From: Flavobacteriales bacterium UBA5081
GTDB taxonomy: Bacteria > Bacteroidota > Bacteroidia > Flavobacteriales_E > Vicingaceae
NCBI GenBank assembly: GCA_002415785.1
Contig: DIAJ01000032.1
Location: 46,654 to 110,653, forward strand
Direction of reading: 5' to 3'
Length of the DNA stretch: 64,000 bases
Shown here in pieces: positions 18,397 to 24,601 of this stretch (position 1 is the first letter of the stretch; each line of letters begins with the position of its first letter). The notes beneath the pieces were generated by a model. That model had not been told where the DNA came from, did no database searches, and saw only the letters and a list, made by a program, of their open reading frames with translations. The translations under genes and the position numbers were made by a program.

Positions 18397-19415
18397 TAGT
18401 TATTAAATTCATCAATACCGCTCCTTAGAGTATCACCTTCCCCCCTTTCATTATATGGGTCATCTACATCAACTTCAATTTCTCTAATAGTATCACGTGT
18501 ATCATTAAACTCTCTTAAAATTTGCTTTTTCGGTTTTTTCTTTTCATTATAATCCTCTGCTGCTTTCTCTGCCTGCTTTTCTACATCTTTATCAGTAGTT
18601 GATTTCATTCTTGCTTCATCATTATAATATGCCTTAAATGCTCCAACAATTCGAGAAGTGAGATTTGCAATAAATTCCCATGGATGAAAAATATACGAAG
18701 GCAAGTCCATTGATCTGCCTGAAAGTGATGTCATAGCTTCAACCCCCTCGGCATTCCAATGACCTTCCGGAAACCGATCAGGTGCATCAGACCAAGTTCT
18801 AACACTCTGACTAGGAGCATTAGGAGTAGTAAGTGTTATGTATCCCCTTTTAAAAGGCACTCTCGGTCTTTCTGCCGAAATAACTACTTCCGGTATACTT
18901 GACTTCCACCCGGGCGGTGGTCCTTGATCTGTTGGATTTTGATTTTTAGATTTATTCCTTTTTCCATTAAATAAATCACCTATTCCTTGAAAGAAATTCT
19001 TAAACCAAGCTTTAAAGCCGGTTTTACCCATGTGTTTTTGTCCGGTAGATGTTTTACCGGTGAGTCTCTGCCACAGTGTTCTTTTTCCGGGACCTTTTGC
19101 TTCCAACCCACTTGGGTCAGTATAATAAATCGGGTTGTTGTTAAAAGTTGCATAGCTGCTTTGCCAAGGGTAAAAGACTGGGTCTGTATTCCATCTTCTG
19201 CCGAGCCTTGGGCTGTACTCCCAATTTGGTGCTGTATAATGGTTTCCGCTGCCGCTCCACTCATCGGTTCTCTGCATACCTTGAAACCCATAGGTGTAAG
19301 CATTTAGGCAAAAAAACGGCTCGGGGGCATTCTTTTCTAGAGCGTTTCCAAAAAAATTGGCAATCACTTCTGGAGCTTCCTTTGGCTCGCAATATGTTAG
19401 TTTAAGGCATCCCAT
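18396..19415 (-). CDS. RHS-core orphan module (tip A)
   Basis: A 339-residue orphan beginning MGCLKLTY, a start often seen on Bacteroidota RHS fragments. Residues ~40-105 are the RHS-associated core (AYTYGFQGMQRTDEW, SGSGNHYTAPNWEY, PRLGRRWNTDP, NNPIYYTDPSG). The tip follows: a basic linker (~105-165), then VVISAERPR and a region sharing its layout with tip B, ending in the acidic sequence VDVDDPYNERGEG. No signal peptide and no repeats. The core is very close, also at nucleotide level, to that of the 3224-residue RHS protein at 30828-40502, so it could supply an alternative C-terminus by recombination. The tip's activity is unknown. Confidence 0.75.
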   Translation of the reverse strand: MGCLKLTYCEPKEAPEVIANFFGNALEKNAPEPFFCLNAYTYGFQGMQRTDEWSGSGNHYTAPNWEYSPRLGRRWNTDPVFYPWQSSYATFNNNPIYYTDPSGLEAKGPGKRTLWQRLTGKTSTGQKHMGKTGFKAWFKNFFQGIGDLFNGKRNKSKNQNPTDQGPPPGWKSSIPEVVISAERPRVPFKRGYITLTTPNAPSQSVRTWSDAPDRFPEGHWNAEGVEAMTSLSGRSMDLPSYIFHPWEFIANLTSRIVGAFKAYYNDEARMKSTTDKDVEKQAEKAAEDYNEKKKPKKQILREFNDTRDTIREIEVDVDDPYNERGEGDTLRSGIDEFNN

Positions 19416-19438
19416 TGAAGTTGCAATTTAAGAATTTC

Positions 19439-19582
19439 TCACTTTATAATCTGCTTAATAATTTCAATTATTGAAATGTAATCTTTGTTGAAGTAACAAA
19501 GTGCCAATATAATTATAACTGTCATAGCCTTCCAGCTTGGTAACTTAAACTCTATTCCTTCAACTCTCTTAATTTTTATCAT
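19439..19582 (-). CDS. Small single-span membrane ORF (47 aa)
   Basis: An ORF of 47 codons, ATG at 19582 and TGA at 19439-19441, ending 23 bp before RHS orphan A. The peptide has a basic N-terminus (MIKIKRVEGIEF), a hydrophobic core around residues 20-30 (MTVIIILALCYF) and an amphipathic isoleucine-rich tail. An AAAGGAAAA stretch lies about 12 bases upstream as a possible ribosome site. I know no family for it. It could be a small holin-like or membrane peptide, or chance coding. Confidence 0.35.
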   Translation of the reverse strand: MIKIKRVEGIEFKLPSWKAMTVIIILALCYFNKDYISIIEIIKQIIK

Positions 19583-19916
19583 GTCTTTTAGTTTTCCTTT
19601 ATATACATTATGTCATTTTTTTCTCAGATTACCAAGGGCTATTGAGATTGCTACAAAGTTTTGACATTTTGCAAAGTGAAAATAGGACATAAGAAATCAT
19701 TTAAAATTTAACCTATATTGCTATTAATAAACTAATTACTTAAAATGAAAAGTTTTTGAGGAACTTTAGAAAAATGCTATATTCCTAAAGTTTAGACAAT
19801 TAATTGAAAAAATCGTATGACAATTTTTACCAATCTTTTTTTGTCCGAAATTTATCTTTCAACTAACGGTATTTTAACCACTTAATAAGTTCGATAGGAC
19901 ATTGGTTAAAATCCAC
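19583..19916. other. AT-rich intergenic stretch, no gene seen
   Basis: I see no convincing ORF or exact promoter box here. It separates the RHS orphan block from the first of the large inverted repeats. Confidence 0.4.
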
Positions 19917-19957
19917 ACAAAAAGCAATGCCATTTGCCCGCTAAGATTGCTTTTTGT
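19917..19957. repeat. Inverted repeat a (12-bp arms)
   Basis: Arms 19917-19928 and 19946-19957 are perfectly complementary (ACAAAAAGCAAT type) with a 17-base spacer containing CCATTTGCCCGC. First of a series of inverted repeats bordering the cassette-like genes. Confidence 0.7.
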
Positions 19958-19974
19958 TCCGCGCTCTGCCCTGG

Positions 19975-20065
19975 GCTTTTTACTACCCATTTTTTAAGCT
20001 GACCCAATAACAGCAATTGAGTACAAAAGCTGTTCCCGGACAAGGAAAAATAAGTAGTAAAAAGC
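19975..20065. repeat. Nested inverted repeat b (attC-like architecture)
   Basis: Three stacked complementary pairs: 19975-19986 with 20054-20065 (12 bp perfect, GCTTTTTACTAC type), then a symmetrical 2-base internal loop, then 19989-19994 with 20046-20051 (6 bp), and deeper 20009-20014 with 20029-20034 (AACAGC/GCTGTT). Single-stranded DNA or RNA here would fold into a long hairpin of 91 bases. The layout, with separated paired boxes, recalls integron attC sites, but the sequence does not carry the usual attC core that I can identify. Confidence 0.7.
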
Positions 20066-20080
20066 TGCCATGCTAAGTAA

Positions 20081-20158
20081 CATAATGTGCATTATAGAAC
20101 TCCTCACGGCTCTTGATCTGATTAATGGTGTTGCGGGTCAGCTATAATGTACATTATG
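20081..20158. repeat. Inverted repeat c with palindromic arms
   Basis: Arms 20081-20097 and 20142-20158 are complementary over 17 bp with one mismatch (CATAATGTGCATTATAG against its inverse). Each arm also contains a near or full palindrome (20082-20095 and 20144-20157, ATAATGTRCATTAT). The spacer is 44 bases. The repeat lies 12 bp after the end of the cassette-like gene pair at 20171-21636. Confidence 0.75.
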
Positions 20159-20170
20159 CTAAATAGCTCC

Positions 20171-20707
20171 CTACCCCGCTTTTCCTTGCTGATTAGCTTT
20201 GTCTTGTAGCTTTATAATCTTTAACAGTAAATAAAGGCTTCTTAAAACGGTAGTTACAATTAGACAAAGGTTAGCTATTACTATGAAGTTATAGACTTTT
20301 GCTGGATATTGACCTTCCGTTATCTTGCAGAGAGATAAAGTCAAAAATATAAACAATAAGACCAAAGAAGCACGGTAAAACACTTTGACAGTAGGGTAAT
20401 ATGCTTTTGATTTAAAGAAAAGATCTCTTCCGCTATTGCTATCCTCTCTACTGTTTACTGAATCCTTGAACGTGACTATTATGGTTAATGCTGCTAATAC
20501 GAATCCTGCGAGTGAGATTGAAGTTGAGATCAAATCAGAATTAAGAGATTTCATTACGGCATTATCAAATATAGTAAGCAAAGCTTTCTGTTGCATCAGA
20601 TAAACTCCCCATAATATAGCTGCAGTTACAATCAAGTCAATCAAAATAGGGACTTTCAAGTATACATCTAAGACTTTAATGTAAAAAGGAACTTTATATT
20701 TTCTCAT
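20171..20707 (-). CDS. Four-span membrane protein of unknown family
   Basis: A 178-residue integral membrane protein with about four hydrophobic segments: residues ~20-40, ~58-80, ~110-128 and ~140-165. No signal peptide, no catalytic motif. Its ATG overlaps the stop of the upstream gene by 4 bp (ATGA type), so the two are one translationally coupled unit. Inverted repeats c and d bracket the pair. A small membrane protein coupled to a soluble partner inside a mobile region is a recurring plan of phage-defence modules (membrane effector plus sensor), but I do not recognise either protein as a known defence family. The function is unassigned. Confidence 0.65.
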   Translation of the reverse strand: MRKYKVPFYIKVLDVYLKVPILIDLIVTAAILWGVYLMQQKALLTIFDNAVMKSLNSDLISTSISLAGFVLAALTIIVTFKDSVNSREDSNSGRDLFFKSKAYYPTVKVFYRASLVLLFIFLTLSLCKITEGQYPAKVYNFIVIANLCLIVTTVLRSLYLLLKIIKLQDKANQQGKAG

Positions 20708-21636
20708 AAATATTTCCTCTCGTATTCAGTAATCATTTTAGGGAAAAAGTTGCTACTAACTATAACTCTAGAATTAGCCTTTTTCTCGGCAACTATTTGA
20801 CTTTTCTCTTTATCAATAATTAAATCAAAAACATCTAATTTATTGTTGTTTTCTTCGTCTTCAGCTTCAACTCTAAATTGCTCAAAGTTTTCGATCTCGT
20901 CTGGTTTAGAGATAAGCTTCCTAACCCATGTCATTATTGAACCTCGAGCAATAGGAGTATCTACTTTTTCCTTGTAATCAATTTTCATATCGAGAGTAAC
21001 ATAATCAGAATTAGCATAATTCTGAGCATGATGAAGAGTTGTAGCTAACCCTTCATCAGTTTCCTTAATCCTATCAATATTATCTCTGTGAACTTTAACA
21101 ACAAATTTAGAGACTCGATTAATTCTAGTTGTAATAGATTCAAGGCGATCTCTAACCAATGGGAACGCATCTACCTTCTTTACTCTTTTTGTTTCACGAC
21201 CTAAATGAGATAGATACTTTACAAACTCTGTAATTCTTGCACCATAATGATTGTACTCTAAGGCTACTTGAGCTTTTGTTCGATTTCTATAGTCAATAAG
21301 GAAATGAGTTGTTTCTAATATTCCTTGCTCTTCATCTGTTACTAAATCGCTAATGTCTTCACTAGACATATTGATTAATTGGGGAAAGATGTCGTTCCGC
21401 ACTTTAAACAGTCTCCCTTTTATGTATTTTTTGTCAGGTATAAAATCTAATTGTCCAAAAAATAAAGTGTCGTTCTCTCTTGTTAAGTATCTAGATTTAT
21501 CTTTATCTCTAACGAGTTTATTGACGTGACGAAGGCATTCTAAGTAATTATGTTCAACGCCTTCGTACTTAACAAAATCGTTAAAAGTGAGTTCATAATA
21601 ATATAAACTGCGTCTAGTTGTATCGGGAGTAGTCAT
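20704..21636 (-). CDS. Soluble protein of unknown family, coupled to membrane partner
   Basis: A soluble protein of about 310 residues. The in-frame ATG at 21696 would place the start inside inverted repeat d and add an odd hydrophobic tail, so ATG 21636 (MTTPDTTRRSLYYYEL) is preferred; an AAGGAAG stretch lies about 12 bases ahead of it. Recognisable local patterns are a YYYELTFNDF start, HNYLE, LFKVRNDIFP near residue 100, and LEYNHYGARITEF near residue 145. The C-terminal 60 residues are acidic then basic. I know no domain for it. It precedes and overlaps the four-span membrane protein gene by 4 bp. The pair sits between two unrelated inverted repeats. Confidence 0.6.
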   Translation of the reverse strand: MTTPDTTRRSLYYYELTFNDFVKYEGVEHNYLECLRHVNKLVRDKDKSRYLTRENDTLFFGQLDFIPDKKYIKGRLFKVRNDIFPQLINMSSEDISDLVTDEEQGILETTHFLIDYRNRTKAQVALEYNHYGARITEFVKYLSHLGRETKRVKKVDAFPLVRDRLESITTRINRVSKFVVKVHRDNIDRIKETDEGLATTLHHAQNYANSDYVTLDMKIDYKEKVDTPIARGSIMTWVRKLISKPDEIENFEQFRVEAEDEENNNKLDVFDLIIDKEKSQIVAEKKANSRVIVSSNFFPKMITEYERKYL

Positions 21637-21691
21637 TTGTTTAAGCTTCCTTGTTATTGCAATGCAAGAAAGATAGTAAATTTTAATTATC

Positions 21692-21793
21692 AACACATTT
21701 TATTGTTGGAACTCGCTACATTCCTTGCTCCAACGCAATAGCTTCCCCAAGAGCAATCCATATCCGTCTATGATTCCAACAACAAAATGTGTT
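21692..21793. repeat. Inverted repeat d (20-bp arms, inner stem)
   Basis: Arms 21692-21711 and 21774-21793 are complementary at 19 of 20 positions (AACACATTTTATTGTTGGAA type). An inner pair, 21725-21730 with 21751-21756 (TTGCTC/GAGCAA), lies inside the loop. It separates the two-gene unit at 20171-21636 from the small gene at 21802-22020. Confidence 0.8.
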
Positions 21794-21801
21794 TCCTATT
21801 C

Positions 21802-22020
21802 TTAATTAATTTCAACCTCTCTGTCTGTAAATTGCATTTCTTCTACAATCTTCTGAACCATAGTTCCATCTTCAAGTTCTACATACGCTCTTAAATATTC
21901 TGATCCATCATCATTTTTCAAGGTTATATACATGTGGAACCATCCTCTTACGTATTCTTGATTTTGATATCCCGGAGGATATTTTCTAAACTTCACTGGT
22001 CTTAAATCTTCTTTTTTCAT
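21802..22020 (-). CDS. Small hypothetical protein (72 aa)
   Basis: A 72-residue protein, basic at the N-terminus (MKKEDLRPVKFRKYPPGY) and acidic towards the end. Predicted strands around YVRGWFHMYITL and YLRAYVELEDGTMVQ suggest a small beta fold. No family recognised. It stands alone between inverted repeats d and e, with its stop 8 bp from repeat d, exactly as a single-gene cassette would be placed. Coding status is supported by the clean spacing and start, but not by any known homologue. Confidence 0.5.
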   Translation of the reverse strand: MKKEDLRPVKFRKYPPGYQNQEYVRGWFHMYITLKNDDGSEYLRAYVELEDGTMVQKIVEEMQFTDREVEIN

Positions 22021-22080
22021 TTTATTTATTTTTTTAATTCATATATCTATTATACCGTTTAGAGCTTAGAAGTTTTAAAA

Positions 22081-22153
22081 GATCACTCTTTTTTAATGAA
22101 TAAAATTTGGTTGGGGGGTGTCAGTGTGTTTTGTTCATTAAAAAAGAGTAATC
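22081..22153. repeat. Inverted repeat e (16-bp perfect arms, extendable to 20)
   Basis: Arms 22085-22100 and 22134-22149 are perfectly complementary (ACTCTTTTTTAATGAA type); allowing one mismatch they extend to 22081-22100 and 22134-22153. The 33-base loop is G/T-rich (GGTTGGGGGGTG). It lies between two single-gene units, and the following bases (22154-22247) are GC-richer with no ORF. Confidence 0.8.
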
Positions 22154-22247
22154 CAAACGCTTTCCGGGCTTTATGCGGAGCAAAAGAGTAGGCAAAGTGC
22201 GGAAGGTTAGCAGTCAATTTGATGCGAAGTTAAAACCATAATGATAA

Positions 22248-22883
22248 TTAGAATGGATTAAGTTTATCACTGCTATTATTTTTAATATTTACTTTCTCAA
22301 TTAAAGGTTGTAAAACGGAGTCAATCTTCTTTTTCAAGATTGGAACGTATTCCACAATATCATTTTGATGTAATTCTAAGACATCTTCAATAGCAGAAAC
22401 ATAATTTTTTAATTCATTTTTCAAAGATTCAATTACTTTATCATTGCCACTAATACCACCTAACCAATTAGTCAATTTAACAACCATTGTATTATCTTTT
22501 ATCTCAACCTCAAGAGGTTTGAATCCATAAGTCTTGGAAGGCACACACTTAAAAAAATCCTTATTCCCTTTAAAAGGGATGGTATAATTTGCAACTTCAA
22601 TATTATATCTACGTCCCATGACAAATTCTGTACCTGCAGGTAATTGTTGACCTGACATTTCTTCAATGATTATAGAGGACTTCGTTTGCTCTTTTAATAA
22701 ACTTGGAACTTCTAAATCAAGGTCATCTACTAAGTTTTCAATTTCTCTTTCTTTATCAAGGTTTGCTAAAACGCTATCGCTGTATCCTGTAATTTTATTT
22801 TTTACTTCATCCTCTTTTTCAGTTAGATAGTGAGGTAATTGTATCTCTCTAAATAGATTAACGTATTTCTTTCGTCCGAACAT
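22248..22883 (-). CDS. Hypothetical soluble protein (211 aa)
   Basis: A 211-residue soluble protein with no signal peptide. The N-terminal ~70 residues are helical and charged, the middle (residues ~70-140) has beta-type segments (GTEFVMGRRYNIEVANYTI, TMVVKLTNWLGG), and the C-terminal ~70 residues form a likely coiled helix. No known family or catalytic motif is visible. It is the fourth gene of the row of small genes bounded by inverted repeats and is transcribed in the same direction as the others. Probably cargo; function unknown. Confidence 0.55.
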   Translation of the reverse strand: MFGRKKYVNLFREIQLPHYLTEKEDEVKNKITGYSDSVLANLDKEREIENLVDDLDLEVPSLLKEQTKSSIIIEEMSGQQLPAGTEFVMGRRYNIEVANYTIPFKGNKDFFKCVPSKTYGFKPLEVEIKDNTMVVKLTNWLGGISGNDKVIESLKNELKNYVSAIEDVLELHQNDIVEYVPILKKKIDSVLQPLIEKVNIKNNSSDKLNPF

Positions 22884-23058
22884 AATTTTTTATTTTAGTT
22901 ATTTATTAAATGAGCTGATTTTTAATCAGCTATTATGCCATCATTTTAATACTGACATATTTACTGATTAAACGAAATGTAAGGAAAAACAGCCTTGAGC
23001 CAAACGGCGTAGCCATAGCGCTGACATTGCGAGCCGCCTGCGAGTTGAGCAAAGGTGG

Positions 23059-23094
23059 GGCAAATAAAAGCATGAGGAACGAATGCAATTTGCC
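23059..23094. repeat. Hairpin f
   Basis: GGCAAAT at 23059-23065 pairs with ATTTGCC at 23088-23094; inside, GCAT at 23070-23073 pairs with ATGC at 23083-23086 around the loop GAGGAACGA. Confidence 0.6.
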
Positions 23095-23102
23095 GCTATG
23101 TA

Positions 23103-23165
23103 GGGTTTTGAAAAACGGAGACACATCTAGAAAATAAACAGGAGGGTCGAGGCTTTTCAAAACCC
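23103..23165. repeat. Inverted repeat g (12-bp perfect arms)
   Basis: GGGTTTTGAAAA at 23103-23114 pairs perfectly with 23154-23165. The spacer is 39 bases with no obvious inner stem. Confidence 0.7.
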
Positions 23166-23260
23166 GGACGAGGCTACCGATTTAATCGCCAGAGCGTCAG
23201 CGGAGGCAAGTCAATAAGGAAAACCGAAGCCTGCCGCGACCCGCAGGCGAGCAAAACATG

Positions 23261-23331
23261 GGCAAACGGTGGGTTTTTAGTTGTTGCAATATCTTCGATT
23301 TGCAAGGGCTAAAAACACAGAGTAGTTTGCC
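23261..23331. repeat. Four-tier nested hairpin h
   Basis: Four nested pairs: GGCAAAC 23261-23267 with GTTTGCC 23325-23331; TTTTTAG 23274-23280 with CTAAAAA 23309-23315; TTGCAA 23284-23289 with TTGCAA 23300-23305; ATC 23291-23293 with GAT 23297-23299 around TTC. The short unpaired steps between boxes are asymmetric, as in folded attC sites. This is the most elaborate folding element in the window. Confidence 0.7.
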
Positions 23332-23365
23332 GTGACGACTGGCCGAGGAACGCAATAAAAGTGAC

Positions 23366-23398
23366 AAGCTGCGAAGCACCCGAAGGGTTTTACAGCTT
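23366..23398. repeat. Hairpin i followed by a T run
   Basis: AAGCTG 23366-23371 pairs with CAGCTT 23393-23398; inside, ACCC 23378-23381 pairs with GGGT 23385-23388 around GAA. A T-run follows at 23400-23405, so a terminator on the plus strand is an alternative reading. Confidence 0.5.
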
Positions 23399-23501
23399 AT
23401 TTTTTAATCCTTTTAAAAACCAACTATTCTAAAAAATGTGCTGTGAAAGCTTGGCGGTTTTATTTGCTGACGACCGAAGGAGGAACACCGCTTTTCCTGT
23501 T

Positions 23502-24575
23502 CTATTTATTCAATTTCCTTTCCATTTCTATCTCTTTTCGCTCTCTTTCAATTTCCTTTTCCAACTCTTCTTCAGTTGGTAAATAAGTCATGTATTTAGA
23601 TGCAAAAATCTGTTTGCTTTCATTCAGTAAACTGTATTTCACAACAGTATGGTCTTTTTCAGTGCAGAGAATTAGCCCTATGGTCGGATTGTCGTTTTCT
23701 TTTCTCACTTTATCTTCAAAATAGCGAACGTACATATCCATTTGCCCAATGTCTTGGTGGCTCAGCTCCGTTGTTTTAAGGTCGATTATCAGAAAGCATT
23801 TTAAGATGTAATTGTAAAACACCAAGTCGGCGTAAAAGTGTTTACCTGTTTCAGTGGTTAATCGGTGTTGTCTGCCAACAAAAGCAAAACCTTTTCCGAG
23901 TTCCAGTAAAAAGTCCTGTAGCTTATCAATAATGGCTTGTTCTAACTCACTTTCTCTAAAATTGGGATTATCCTTTAAACCCAAAAATTCTAAAACATAA
24001 GGATCTTTAATAATGTCGCCTGCTTCTTGCTCTTGTGTTTTTTGAAGGGCTTCTTCTTTAACTACTTTGTCATTTCTACTCATGAACATTCGTTCATAAT
24101 AGAGATTCCCAATTTGTCGATCAAGGCTTCTTGTGCTCCAATTACAGTCAATCGCCTCATTCAAATAAAATTCTCTGGCTTCTTCCTTTTCTACTTTCAA
24201 AAGCAAGCGATAATGTGTCCAACTCAATTCGGAACGCACTGCGTTCCATTTTGGAAAAACTCTGTAAAACTGCCGAATATGCCTTAAGTTTCGATTGCTA
24301 AACCCTTTGCCGTATTCTTTAGTTAGTTTTTCGGATAATTCCTCTAATAAAGCCTCTCCATATTCTGCTCGTTCTTCTCCCTTCTGTTCTTCTTCAACAA
24401 TCAACTTTCCAATGCTCCAATAGGCTTGAACCATTGCAAAATTTGCTGCCCGATACACTTTGTCTCTCGACTCTTCTATAACTTGCTTTACTTCTTTGTA
24501 AAGGTTTTCTATTGTCTTTTGGGGGAACTGTTCTGCCATAGTTTTCAAATTTACTTTTTCAACTTGATATTCCAA
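23502..24575 (-). CDS. DUF1016 (YhcG-type) PDDEXK nuclease family protein
   Basis: A 357-residue protein with the two DUF1016 parts. The N-terminal DNA-binding domain (residues ~15-165) contains YWSIGKLIVEEEQ, YGEALLEELS, GFSNRNLRHIRQFY and LSWTHYRLLL. The C-terminal PD-(D/E)XK nuclease domain (residues ~190-335) contains FLGL, FVGRQHRL, ADLVFYNYILKCFLIIDLKT (nuclease D...D-x-K core) and YVRYFEDKV. These proteins are widespread in mobile islands and near restriction loci, and are thought to act on DNA in defence or element maintenance. It lies just behind the tyrosine recombinase pair, the same way round, and next to the structured block. Acidic, coiled C-terminus. Confidence 0.88.
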   Translation of the reverse strand: MEYQVEKVNLKTMAEQFPQKTIENLYKEVKQVIEESRDKVYRAANFAMVQAYWSIGKLIVEEEQKGEERAEYGEALLEELSEKLTKEYGKGFSNRNLRHIRQFYRVFPKWNAVRSELSWTHYRLLLKVEKEEAREFYLNEAIDCNWSTRSLDRQIGNLYYERMFMSRNDKVVKEEALQKTQEQEAGDIIKDPYVLEFLGLKDNPNFRESELEQAIIDKLQDFLLELGKGFAFVGRQHRLTTETGKHFYADLVFYNYILKCFLIIDLKTTELSHQDIGQMDMYVRYFEDKVRKENDNPTIGLILCTEKDHTVVKYSLLNESKQIFASKYMTYLPTEEELEKEIERERKEIEMERKLNK

Positions 24576-24601
24576 TTTGGAACATCAAACACTTATTCTT
24601 T

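Larger units (their letters stand above)
22884..23501. other. Structured GC-rich non-coding block
   Basis: This 618-bp gap has no convincing gene. Two short minus-strand frames exist (22933-23160 and 23197-23379), but their arms coincide with inverted repeats and the peptides look like chance. The stretch is clearly richer in G and C than the adjacent genes and is packed with hairpins: 22913-22931 (AGCTGATT, 3-base loop), 23059-23094, 23103-23165, 23229-23248 (GCCTGC/GCAGGC), 23261-23331, 23366-23398 and 23454-23491 (GCGGT/ACCGC). GAGGAAC occurs at 23074, 23345 and 23480-23486. It may be a cluster of recombination sites or a structured RNA. Confidence 0.55.

Noticed and set aside
18980..19405. 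Overlapping frames on both strands within RHS orphan A
   Set aside because: Fully inside a well-supported RHS-core gene and without any protein motif; shadows of the real frame.
20704..21696. Longer N-terminus of the soluble cassette protein starting at 21696
   Set aside because: It would begin inside inverted repeat d and add an atypical hydrophobic/cysteine tail; ATG 21636 has a better upstream sequence.
22933..23379. Two minus-strand frames of 75 and 60 codons in the GC-rich block
   Set aside because: They lie over the inverted repeats, have no ribosome site or promoter and encode improbable Ser/Arg/Leu/Phe-rich peptides; treated as chance frames in structured DNA.
23366..23405. Rho-independent terminator on the plus strand
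   Set aside because: Hairpin plus T run is present, but no plus-strand gene lies upstream for several kilobases; kept only as an alternative reading.
19900..23500. CRISPR array
   Set aside because: The repeats are inverted, differ from each other and are spaced by genes; there are no regularly spaced identical direct repeats and no cas genes.
19900..23500. Classical integron attC sites
   Set aside because: Folding layout is similar, but I could not find the conserved RYYYAAC/GTTRRRY core in matched positions, and the recombinases lack features I could identify as IntI.
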